A stretch of 64,000 bases of DNA from Poecilobothrus nobilitatus (lineage: Eukaryota; Arthropoda; Insecta; Diptera; Dolichopodidae), in assembly GCA_947095535.1 (NCBI GenBank), contig OX352773.1:128108830-128172829 (forward strand). Reading direction: 5' to 3'. A model generated the notes under the pieces. That model did no database searches. It saw nothing but the letters and a program-made list of their open reading frames with translations, and was not told where the DNA came from. A program made the translations under genes and the position numbers. Below are positions 40,297 through 51,699 of the stretch, one piece after another (positions within the stretch are counted from its first letter, which is position 1; the number at the start of each line of letters is the position of its first letter).

Positions 40297-43063
40297 TACT
40301 TGTTATACCCTACACCTAAAGTATAGGGTATATTAACTTTGATATGGTGTTTTAACCACCAAAAGGAAGCGAGTTAGATATGGACATGTATATATATTCT
40401 GAATCAGGATCACCTCCTGAGTCGATTTAACGATGTTCGTCCGTGCATCCGTCCGTTCGCACGATAACTCAAAAACTAATAAAACTATTTTGATGAAATT
40501 TATATAGTAGGTTACTAATTACGAAAGAAAAGCTAATTTCGAATCTGAACAAAATAGGTCCATGGGTTCGGATTCTGGAAGCTTCCGAACGAGTACCAGA
40601 GCAAATGAGATTATCTCCAAAACCAATAAAGATATAACCTTTAAGTTTTGCACAATGATGTTCCTTCCCATTCGATTTATGTCTCTGAAATTTAAGAAGG
40701 TTTGGTCCATGGGTTTGGATTTTGGAAGCTTCCGAACGAGCACCAGAGCAAATGAGATTATCTCCAAAACCAATAAAGATATAACCTTTAAATTTTGTAC
40801 AATGATGTTCCTTCCCGTTCGATTTATGTCTCTAAAATTTAAGATGATTTGGTCCATGGGTTCGGATTTTGGAAGCTTCCGAACGAGCCCCAGAGCAAAC
40901 GAGATTATCTCCAAAACCACAAAGATAGAACCTTTAAATTTTTTACAATGATGTTCCCTCCCGTTTGATTTATGTTTCTGAAATTTAAGAAGATTTGGTC
41001 ATGGGTTTGGTTTTTGGAAGCTTCCGAACGAGCATCAGAGCAAATGATTTTATCTCCAAAGCCAACTAAGATATAACCTTTAAATTTGGCAGAGTGGTGT
41101 TCTTTCATGTTTTCCTTAAGTCTCTGAAATTTGACAGAGTTTGGTCCATGGGTTCGGATTTTGGAAGCTTCCGGACGAGCCCCAGAGCAAACAAGTATAT
41201 CTCCACAACCAACAAAAATAGTACCTTTATTTTTAGTACAAGAGTGTGCTGTTATGTTTCCTTTTCTATAAAATTGAAAACTGACATTTGAAAGAATTTG
41301 AGCCATGGATTCGCATTTCGGAAGCTTCCGAACGAGCCCCAGAGCAAACAAGATTATCTTCAAAACCAACAAAGATAGAACCTTTAAATTTTTTACAATG
41401 ATGTTCCTTCCCGTTTGATTTATGTCTCTGAAATTTAAGAACATTTCGTCCATGGGTTTGGTTTTTGACAGCTTCCGAACGAGCACCAGAGCAAATGATT
41501 TTATCTCCAAAGCCAACTAAGATATAACCTTTAAATTTGGCAGAGTGGTGTTCTTTCATGTTTTCTTTAAGTCTCTGAAATTTGAGAGGGTTTGATCCAT
41601 GGGTTCGGATTTTGGAAGCTTCCGGACGAGCCCCAGAGCAAACAAGTATATCTCCACAACCAAGAAAGATAGAACCTTTATTTTTAGTACAAGAGTGTGC
41701 TGTTATGTTTCCTTTTCTATAAAATTGGAAACTGACATTTGAAAGAATTTGAACTATGGATTCGTATTTTGGAAGCTTCCGAACGAGCCTCAGAGCAAAC
41801 GAGATTATCTTCAAAACCAACAAAGATAGAACCTTTAAATATTTTACAATGATGTTCCTTTCCGTTTGATTTATGTCTCTGAAATTTAAGAGGATATGGT
41901 CTATGGGTTTGGATTTTAGAAGCTTCCGAACGAGCACCAGAGCAAATGAGATTATCTCCAAAGCCAACTAAGATATAATCTTTAAATTTGGCAGAGTGGT
42001 GTTTTTTCATATTTTATTTAAGTCTCTGAAAATTGAGAGGATTTGGTTCATGGGTTCGGATCTCGGAAGCTTCCGAGCGAGCCCCAGAGCAAATGAGATT
42101 ATCTCCAAAAACAACAAAGATATAACCTTTAAATTTAGCAGAATGCTGTTCTTTCATGTTTGATTTAGGTCTCTGTAATTTCAGAGGATTTGGTCCATGG
42201 GTTCGAATTTTGGAAGCTTCCGAACAAGCCCCAGAGCAAATGAGATTATCTCCAAAATCAACAAAGATAGAACCTTTAAATTCGGCAAAATGGTGTATTT
42301 TTATGTTTGATTTAGGTTTCTGAAATTTGAGAGGATTTGGTCCTTAGAATCGGATTTTGGATGCTTCCGAACGAGCCTCAGTGCAAATGATATTATCTCC
42401 AAAAGCAACAAAGATATAACTTTTAAATTAGGCAAAATGGTGTTCCTTCATTTTTTATTTATGTTTCTGAAATTTGTGAGGATTTGGTCCAAGGGTTCAA
42501 ATCTTCGAAGCTTCCGGACGAGCCCCAGAGCAAACGAGTATATCTCCACAACCAACAAAGATAGAACTTTTATTTTTAGTACAAAGGTGTTCTGTTATGT
42601 TTCCTTTTCTGTAAAATTGGTAACTGACATTTGAAAGAAGTTGAACCATGGGTTCGTATTTTGGAAACTTCCGGACGAGCACAAGAGCAACGAGCATATC
42701 TCCAAAACCAACTAAAGTATTATCTTTAAATTTAGTATAATGGTGTTCTGGCATGTTTTCTTTATGTTCCTGAGATGGATTCGTTGAATTGGAGTGGCAA
42801 TTCGGGTACCTGACACACACCTCCCAAGGACTAACCACCTTGGAAATGAATAAAGATAGAAACTTAAAATTTTTTACAAAGGTGTCAAGCATATCTCAAG
42901 AGGATGCCTCTTTTACGTTCCTGAAATTCGGCTTGAATAAGACAGAAAAGGGAAGAAGTTTAAGCAGCTGCCAAAAAAACTTATGGATTTTTAATTTAAT
43001 TCGAATTATTCAGATGTAGGGTATTAATAAGTCGGTTGCATCGACTTACTGTTACATTTACTT
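40297..43063 (-). mobile_element. Internal-tandem-array element, copy 3 (inverted, full length)
   Basis: The right terminus at 40300 ('TTATACCCTACACCTAAAG') abuts copy 2 with no spacer. The sequence then has the CCGT-like tract near 40438-40461 in interrupted form ('gttcgtccgtgcatccgtcc'), the array 40580-42515, the left arm to about 43000, and the left terminus ('CGACTTACTGTTACATTTAC') at 43040-43063. It is the mirror of copy 1, with more units and better unit regularity. Confidence 0.8.
40580..42520 (-). repeat. 147-bp tandem array with 451-bp higher-order repeat in copy 3
   Basis: The anchor 'gcttcc' recurs at 40581, 40728, 40875, 41020, 41167, 41324, 41471, 41618, 41775, 41922, 42069, 42216, 42363 and 42510. 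Intervals: 147, 147, 145, 147, 157, 147, 147, 157, 147, 147, 147, 147, 147. The 157-bp units are of a second type carrying 'ctgttatgtttccttttct'. The pattern 157+147+147 (451 bp) occurs twice, 41167-41618 and 41618-42069. The two blocks translate almost identically, showing block duplication. Confidence 0.88.
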
Positions 43064-46000
43064 GTTTTAACGTAATTTTTTAACCGTTATAGAAGGTGAC
43101 ATCATTATTTAAAAAAAAACACAAAAAAACACGATTTCTACTTATTTAAGAAGAGAAAAAAACAACGAAATTCGTCTTTCATACAAAACAAAATGACATT
43201 AAAAATAATCTAAAAAAAAAGAGAGTAACAAAATTTCATAAATAAATAAAAATAATAATTGTTTTTTTTTTTTGAGAATTCAGTCCAAAATTATTGTGCT
43301 GATGTGATATGATTCTACCAGTGTTTATTAATTTTTTTTTTTTTTAACTCATAACTATCACAAGTAAAATCACTAATCAGTAAAATTTTGAAAACAACAA
43401 AAAAAAAAAATGTAATCAAATTTAATAAAGGTTGAATTTGTATATTGATAATGTTTCTGTTTTTTATTAAGTATTTAAGTAAATACAGAAAATTCAGAAA
43501 ACAAAACTTTTGAAGGTTCATATTTTACTATCGACCCTTTCTGTACGAGAAAAAATATACCCAAGATTCATGTTTAATTGGTACTGTAAAATTAAATTAT
43601 ATAATTTTTCTCCAGCTCAAAATAGAAATTCTTCTATACACCAAAAAAAGTCAGTCTATAACTGATACCACATATTTCAGGTGAGATTAGTTTTATCTAT
43701 TTTATATTAAGCCATATTTAAAAACACTAATTAAAAACACAATATTGTATAGTTCAGTAGTCATTATTTATAATTAATTAATTTGTTGTTTTTTTATTTT
43801 TATTTTTTACAATTAAATTCATTCAATTAGAATTAAATTATAATTTGTATCTTCTAAATGTAATTTTAGATAAATTCTCCGAAGGTCACAAATATTATTA
43901 TTAAATTTAAAAAAAAAATTTATAATAGCAACAATATAAAATAAAGTAAATAAAAAATTATATCTGATTGGAACCTGTATATACTTAATATTATCTAAAT
44001 TTTTTTATTCCACAATATTCCTTAAGAATTTTATTTTATTTAAATGTTTTTAATAATTATTATTGAAATTCCATATTAGATTAGATATAGAATATACTGT
44101 CACCTCTGTCACTCAGTAAAAAAAACCGATTATAAAATCTAAAATTAATTATTCCAAAAAAAAAACCATTACAATACACAAATTTATATTAATATCACAT
44201 TAAGTAAATATTTATAACAAAAATATTTTTTAATTATTTAAATTCAAAGATTTATTGACAATATAACATTTTAAATTCTTTAATTTTTTTGCAATTAAAC
44301 GACATTCGTTAAATTACCATTTAAGGATTATTAGAGCAATTAAATATAACGTATATATGTATAAACCAAGTCAATTTATATGAGTAATTAATTATCTATA
44401 TAAAAAACAAAAACAAAATATTTCATTGATAACTAATTGATAACTAACTCGAAATTTTAAACGAAAAAAGGAATTAAAAATTATGAGTTGGGTACGCTTC
44501 ACCACCTCATAGTTCACCGCCTATGGTTCGCTGTTTAAAAATTCACCGCGCACGGTTTACCGCGGCGGTGAATGAGATGAAATTAATGTAAATGTTGGCG
44601 GTGAAATATGCTGAATAAATGTCTATTGATATTTTTAGTATTTTTAATAAAACTGTAAAATTATAATTTGAAATCAATGAGATGATTTATTTTTAATAAA
44701 ACTGTAAATTTATAATTATAACATTATACCTATTACATTATGTGAAGTTTTTTATAACATTATATGAAGGTTTTTTATATATTTTTTTTAATTTATTTCA
44801 GTCAAATTACAATTTGTAGCTAAACTACTTACAATTTCATATGTTGAATAGTTATTTTTTCTTTCGAAAATTCGCTTGATTCTACTTTCTTTTTTAATTT
44901 TTTCAGTCGAACATGGCGGTTTTTCACCAATCTTAGCCTTTTCCACATTGATGCACATGTACACATACTCCTTTTGTAACACTTTTACACTGTTTTTATG
45001 CTGTCAAATTATATTATATTTATATTTCCGACGACTAAGATAAAAAAAAATCTAAGCAACGCATTTTGTTTTTGTTAATATATTGATAGTTTATCTAAAA
45101 AAAATAGAAAATCGTAAGCGGTTAATTGTTGTGACGGTTACTCGTAAAAACAGTGAATTGAACATGTGGTAAAACGTAAGGCGGTGAGTTTATTTTCACG
45201 GTGAACCGAGTATATCCCAAAAATTATTATAAAAATAAATGAAAAAAAAAATTAAATTAACTTTAATACGTACAATTTACTTAAAAAACAAAAATTCAAT
45301 TATTATATTATAGTATTATATTATAGTAATTAGTAATGGCATAATTACATAACAAATTAATTAAAAAAATTCATTTTAGAATATTTTTTGTTTTTTTTTT
45401 AGGTAAAATTTACTAAATATTTTTCTACTTTTATATTTAAAAAAACAAAAATCTTTTTTAAAAATATCTTTAAAAAATTTTAAGACATTTGGCTAAGATA
45501 GTAAAAAAATAATTAATAATTGTTTCTCTGATATTTACCATAATTTAACCCCAAAAAAAATTGATCTAAGTCTACACTGCCATATACATTAATATTCTAC
45601 AAATAAAATCAACTTTATATATTTACCTTTTGTCCAAAATAATACAAAATTGGAAATATTCCCATAAATAATTATAATTTTTTTGATTTTGAAAAATAAA
45701 TTTTCTAATAAAAAACCATGTACATACAAATTTTTAAAATCAACCGCACTAAAAATATCTAAACACTAATTTTAATACAAACTTTAACATAATTAAATCA
45801 AATTAAAATGAAAATAATAAAAAGAAAAGAAAAACGAAAAGAAAATTATAAACTTTAAGTGGTTTACTGTTTCTTTTTTTTTATTTTTTAGTGTTACCAT
45901 TTTAATCACATAATATTTAATAAATAAATTTTTTGATAATGTCATCTTTCACACTTACATAGAAAATATTTATGTTTTTACATTCTATACGTTTTAATTG

Positions 46001-47284
46001 GAATAGAATTAAACATTTAATATAATTCTTTTCAAAAGGTGTAAAAGTTTTTTTCGTGTCACGAGATTCTAATTTTAGTTTTCGAAAGAGATGATAAAAA
46101 CTATTGATTATAGTAATATTCTTAGTAAACAAAGGCTGAAATCATATCATCAACAAAACCATATCATATCATTTTTGAATGGAAAATATTGAAAATATGG
46201 TTTTTATATGAAAATTTGAATTCTCTCATTTTTCAAATTTAGTTCGGAAGTTTTTTTTCTCTCCTGAAAAAATATGGATAGCTTTTTGTGCAAAATTCTT
46301 TTTCATCTGTTTCTCATTGTTTGAAAAACTTTTTATTCGATTCATAAATAAACAAAAAAATTAAAATAATTCAAATGTCATTTTCAAATTTAAGGTTTTC
46401 TACAGAAAAATAGTTCGGTGAAGCGTTGAATCGTTGTTGAGAGAATTCTCTTTTTCATTTTCAAAATAGTTCCGAAGAAATATGCCGAAGCGGTGAACTA
46501 GGCAATAAGGAAGGATAAGAAAATCAAAAATCTCTAAATATATTAACTTTATACACGTTAATGTTTTTAAAAAGTAAAGAAAATCTAAGAGATTTACTTA
46601 TAATGGTTATGAAAAAAAAATTAAAATTTAAAAATAAACCTCTAATTGAAATCATTTCAAAATGCTAAATTAAAGTAAGTTAAAATATTTAGGACTGAAC
46701 AAAATTTTTATCTTTCATTTTCTAAGAGTTACAAGTCTAAGTGGAAAGGAATAAAAGGCGAATCAAGATATTAAAACATAAAATAAGTTTTAAAATTGGA
46801 TTAAAAATAATTAGTTTTCTTAGAAAATTAAAAAAAAATATCACTTATTTTTATATTGTTACTTTTTGATATTATTTTTTAAATTATTTTTCATTCATTA
46901 TAAAAAAAATATGATTTAAACCCGTTTTTAAAAGAATAAATTATTTTAAAAACATTGGTAACACTAACAAAACATTCTAAACATTAAATAATAAAAATTT
47001 TTATTTCTTTTTCTTTTGCGTTTATCTATAAATTACATTTACTTAATTTTATTTTTATTATTCGAATAATACCATAAAGTAACTATGTAAGTACATAGAA
47101 AACTCACGTAGAAGAAAAAATCGTAGTCAATTTCATTACTTTGAAATCACCTCAAGATCGTATTTGGGGTTATTTCGTAAAAAGATGACCGTATTTTTGG
47201 TAGACCATCAAAGAACATAAGAAAAGCAAAACAAAAAAATATTTTTCATTCATTCAGTTCATAATTCAATTTCTTCGAACTAAT
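43064..47284. other. Long AT-rich region without genes
   Basis: Homopolymer and AT-rich throughout; no conserved protein in six frames. The only composition islands are the candidate element at 44485-45218 and a short patch at 46411-46510 with the same 'cggtgaagcg' and 'agcggtgaac' phrases. The open frames of 60-71 codons here (44788-44982, 45917-46132) show no recognisable content. Confidence 0.4.
44485..45218. mobile_element. Candidate non-autonomous element flanked by a 9-bp duplication
   Basis: Flanked on both sides by 'aaaaattat' (44476-44484 and 45219-45227). The ends are GC-richer than the interior: left 'GAGTTGGGTACGCTTCACC' with further 'TTCACCGCC' words to 44585, right '...GGTGAACCGAGTATATCCC' with 'GGCGGTGA' at 45182. 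The ends are imperfect inverted repeats. No coding capacity. A 9-bp duplication would fit a MULE-type element, but AT-rich flanks make chance matches easier. Confidence 0.4.
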
Positions 47285-48877
47285 TATACCCGTACGATAG
47301 GATCGGGTACAATAAAATTACTCCTCCGTTTGTAACACCTCGAAATAAGCGAGCTAGATATACCTTCAAAGGTATGGATCGGATCAGAAAAAAATTCTAA
47401 GACGTTTGAGCCATGTCCGTCCGTCCGTCCGTCAGCACGCTAACTCAAAAACTAAGAAAGCTAGAATCTTGAAATTTACACAAAATATTCTGGGAGTAAT
47501 TTGTAGGTTCCCTATTTTTTTTGGTTGAGTTTGGACCAAAACTTAGGGTAGCTCTCGAACACCAACTTTTAGATCCCCATATTTTTTTTGAAATAGAGCT
47601 ATGAAATTTTAATTTCTGATAGATCTCACAAAAATATTAATTTTATTTTTAATAACTTTTTTTCGTAGCCCCACCCGTTACGGAGCTACAGCTCCCCAAA
47701 GGTTCAAAAAAGCTCTATATTTAAATTGTTATAGCACAAGTTGTATAAGGTATATCTTCATTCTGAAAACGCCAAACGATTACTACTTGTATTAGCTTTA
47801 AAAGTGTATATACAATAAATATATATTTGTGGCATACGGTGTCTTAATTTACCGTTATGCAAAACCCAAATTTTGCAAAATCTTTTAACCCTTCTATCTT
47901 CTAAACGGTTTGAGCTGGAAATTTTGACAGAAGTTAGATCTTTGAAAACAAGTATGAGTCATTTCAGAAATTTCTTTTGTATCACTCCCCGTTTAGGAGC
48001 TGTAAGGGGTCAAAAACTGAAAATTTACTATTTTTAAACACCTGTAACTTGAACACCTGTTAAAATTTTTTTGAAGTAATACACAAAAATTAAAGCTTCA
48101 ACATTATACTCTTATTTCTGTTAACAACTTTTTTTAATAATATAGGGATACTTTATAATTGACGAAAGTGTTACTTGATTTTTTCAAATTTTCTAACAAA
48201 TTTCTTCAACAAATTTTTTGAATTTGTTTTACTCGATAATTTGAAATTGTTGAGGATATAATGCGTAGTACAAAAAAATGTAAATAAATAAACAACATAA
48301 CGGTTACTTGAAGAATTTTTATATTTATATGATATTGATATTCATACATACTTATATAATATCATGTTTATTTACATATCGTATATGTCACTGATGAATG
48401 AATGATAAGAGTATAGATGTATATTATATAGCGCCGTATTTACATACATATATGTAAATTATTCTGTCTATAAAATATTTAAATATAATATAATATATAT
48501 TTAAAATAATAAATAATATGTAATATAATATTAAAATATAATAAATATTTAAAATTATATTTATTATTTTGTACTAAGTAAATTTAATATACATTTACCG
48601 CTTAGTATTAAATGGTACTATAGAATATTTGAAAAAGTTTTGGATTGATAATTGTTATGTGGAAGGTTAGACTCTTCTTTTGAAGAATGTACATATAAAC
48701 ATATAGTTTGAATACATGTACAACCCATAGTTCTAGAAATTATAAAATTCACCCAAATTATTTTAAAATACCAAAATATTAAAAAAATAATATTGTAAGC
48801 AGAGTGACAGGCTGTGAACATACTAAGGGTTCGTACGGGTATCTAAGAGTTGACAAAGGCAACTGTATTCTTCCTCG
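47285..48877 (+). mobile_element. DINE/Helentron-like non-autonomous element, copy B
   Basis: Direct-orientation partner of 9739-11280, very similar along the entire 1.59 kb. It has a shorter (CCGT)n tract (47416-47432, about half as many units as copy A) and an extra 60 bp near 47925-47980 that copy A lacks. The same closing 'CGTACGGGTATC', hairpin and 'ttcttcctcg' are present. The flanks differ from those of copy A, as expected for independent insertions. Confidence 0.62.
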
Positions 48878-48964
48878 TTTTTTTTTTCTCCAAAAGTTGA
48901 TTTTATATTGTTACATACATACATACATATTTACCTATGCATCACAAACAAATGAATTCTTATA

Positions 48965-50035
48965 AATGGTGTTCAAAATTGAGGTATCATTTTGATTTTG
49001 CCGGCATTTTTTTTCTACCTGGAATTTTTATACGAGATTTCTTTAGGTATATTCTAAATACATTCCGGTTAGTTAATATGGAACGTTACACGAAGGAACA
49101 ACGTGTTTTTGTTATTACAACATTTTTTGAAAATGGTAAAAGTTTTCAAGATGTAATTAGAAAATTTCGAACAAAATTTGGTAGAGAAAATGCTCCAACA
49201 AGTCGTGCCATTAAGCTGATTCCATTCGTCATCGTTTGCAGCAATTAAACATCAAACCATCCACATTATTCAACATTTTGCATCGTGATCTCCATTTAAA
49301 GGCTTATAAGATCCACCTGACGCAAGAATTAAAACCAACTGACCATGCATTACGTCGGCAATTCGTTTCTTGGGCAATCGAAAAACAAGAAGAAAATGAG
49401 AATTTTTTTAACGAAATAATCTTCACCGACGAAGCTCATTTCCAGCTCAATGGCTACGCCAATAAACAGAATTGCCGCATTTGGGGTGAAGTGAATCCAA
49501 GGGTTATCTTAGAGCAACCAGTACATCCACAAAAAGTTACGGTTTGGTGTGGTTTGTGGTCGGAAGGAATCATCGGACCATATTTTTTTGAAAACTCAAA
49601 TGGAAATGCGATTACGGTCAATGGAAATCGCTACAGGGAGATGATCCGAAGCTTTTTGTGGCGGGAAATTGATGGCCAAGGAGGAGTGATATGGCCACCA
49701 AGATCGTGCGATTTGAAACCGTTGGATTTTTTTTGTGGGGTTTTGTGAAATCGAAAGTGTACAGCAATAATCTCACAACAATTTAAGAGCTTAAAAACAG
49801 CATTATCGAGCAGATTTCAACCATTGAGAACAGTTTATTGAACAACGTGATTCAGAATTTTGCTAAAAGATTCGAAGCCTACCGAAGTAGTAGAGGGGGC
49901 CACTTGGCCGACATAATTTTTCATTATTAACCGGAACCTATTTGTAATAAATAAAAATAAAAATATATTTAATATTTCAAAAAAAAAGTTTTTTTTTATT
50001 AAAATTAAAATGATACCTCAATTTTGAACACCCTT
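48965..50035 (+). mobile_element. Tc1/mariner-superfamily element with complete terminal inverted repeats
   Basis: The terminal inverted repeat 'GGTGTTCAAAATTGAGGTAT' begins at 48968, and its exact inverse ends at 50032; identity extends about 26 bp. The outermost bases fit AA(T/G)GGTG next to TA on each side (48963-48964, 50036-50037), the target duplication of this superfamily. One transposase gene, internally deleted. 1,071 bp, short for the family because of that deletion. Confidence 0.82.
49078..49930 (+). pseudogene. mariner-like transposase, central catalytic block deleted
   Basis: ATG 49078: 'MERYTKEQRVFVITTFFENG' with 'FQDVIRKFRTKFGRENAPT', an N-terminal helix-turn-helix. After a frameshift near 49220: 'KPSTLFNILHRDLHLKAYKI' (second HTH), then DDE: 'FFNEIIFTDEAHFQLNGYA' (first Asp, 49420), 'RIWGEVNP', 'VTVWCGLWSEGIIGPYFFEN', 'YREMIRSFLWREIDG'. 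Text then jumps to 'GGVIWPPRSCDLKPLDFF' (the third acidic region, 49690). The block with the second catalytic Asp (normally W-x-Q-Q-D-G-A) is gone. A last frameshift at about 49735 precedes the C-terminal 'RSSRGGHLADIIFHY'. Binds the TIRs; cannot cut. Confidence 0.8.
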
Positions 50036-51690
50036 TAATTTTAAAATGTAATTTTATAGATCTCATAAAGAATAATAACTCTACACAATACATAGATAAT
50101 ATTTGAGGGCCAACAAAATTTTATTATAATATTGCAAGTGTGATGTAAATTGTAACGGAGATCTATTTGTTTTTATTTTTTTTTTTTTGTGAAGAATATT
50201 TTCGGCATCAGTGGGCATTACAGGGGTATTACGATCGTGTCCGACTGATGCTCTGAATACTATTTTATTTCCTTTATACCCTGATCTATACATCAAATAT
50301 ACCGTAACATGCACTGCACTACGACTCAGAGAATCTGGGTGGTTTGTTACTAAACCATATGGCCACTGTTTACTTTAATATGATTTCAAAAAAAATTTTT
50401 GTTTCAATGTTTAATGTTAAATGTTTCAATGTTCAAATTCACTCTAATAAAAAAAATGTAAATTCAATGTTTAATTCAATTTAATAAAAAAAAAATGTAA
50501 ATTCATTGGTTTTAAAAATAACGCACTGTTATTTAAGTTCTGAAATTAAAAACGCACTGTTTTTTTTTGTTTTAATAAAACGCACTGTTTTATTTCCAAT
50601 TATTTTAATTATTTTATTTTAATAATTTTCTTGTGGCTCTACGATAACGATTAAATTAAAATTCATAAAATTTGGGTTTATATAAACTTGAGTTAAACGG
50701 TTCAGGATTAACGTTCAACACAAGTTCAGTAACCTTGAATTAAAGTGTATAATAAAGTGAAACAAAAAAGCAAAGTATATAAAAAACATATGTAGTGTAT
50801 ATAAAAAGTTAAAATCTTGAATATATAAAAATATAAAATTATTGTGAATTAAATTAATTTTAGTCAATACAACTGACATCTTGTGTTATAAAATAAAAAC
50901 AATTATATTTTGACAATTTTGTGAATTTGTTTGACTTTGACAAGTAATATAAATATTAGTGATAGATAAACCTTGAATTTAAGATTTCAAAATAATATAT
51001 ATAAAAATGCAAATTAATAAATACAAATAATAAACCAAAAAAAAAAAAAAAACAACACATGTTGCTGTGTATGCTGATGTACTGGATGCTGGTGACCTGC
51101 TGAATGATGCTGATGAGAATTAAACCTTTACTAAGATAAGTAATATACATTTTTTTATTAAGTAGTATGATTCTTTGTGTTATTATCATTTCAAGTTGCA
51201 TCTGCTGGATCATGACCGAACATTCTCCTCTTGCCATTACGTAGTGATGCAATATGTGTAATAATATTAAGGCTATAAAGGCTATTAAGGCTAATAAAGG
51301 TTAATAATAAAGGCTATAAAGGCTAGGCTATTAAAGAGAAGAAGAAGAAGAATTATTTTAAATTATATTTTATTATAATTAAAATTATAAAGATAAAATA
51401 AACTTATTCTGCCATTTATGTGTTCTTTAGGTTAGATGTTGCCCAATAATATTTGTCTACAGTTATTGTATCCGATAACCTGCATCCAAAAATAAAAATG
51501 AACATAGGAGATATAGTGCTCCCGACTCACTCTCTGGATCGTGATGAAGAAATAAAAATTTCATACCATTAAATTGGTAAGAAAATTTGTTAATAAAGGA
51601 CTACTTTTTTTGAGTGCGTTTGTTAAATTGAAATAGTGTGTGTGAATTATTATTAGTTGTACGGTTGCGAACGACTTCTTTACGCAATTT
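50036..51690. other. Spacer, possibly holding the BEL 3' LTR
   Basis: Non-coding. Positions 50206-50251 form an inverted repeat (GCATCAGT ... ACTGATGC). Positions 50676-50735 have a TATATAAAC box about 45 bp before 'ttcagtaacc', resembling a core promoter on the plus strand. Positions 51270-51330 hold a short tandem of 'aggctataaaggcta' and 'aggctaataaaggtt'. The region downstream of BEL pol should include its 3' LTR, but no second LTR exists in the window to define it. Confidence 0.35.
50676..50735 (+). promoter_or_regulatory. Possible core promoter (TATA plus initiator-like)
   Basis: 'gtttatataaacttgag' followed 35-45 bp later by 'aagttcagtaacc' (TCAGT is the arthropod initiator consensus). 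No coding region follows on the plus strand, so it may belong to an LTR remnant. Weak. Confidence 0.2.
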
Positions 51691-51699
51691 ACGATTGGA

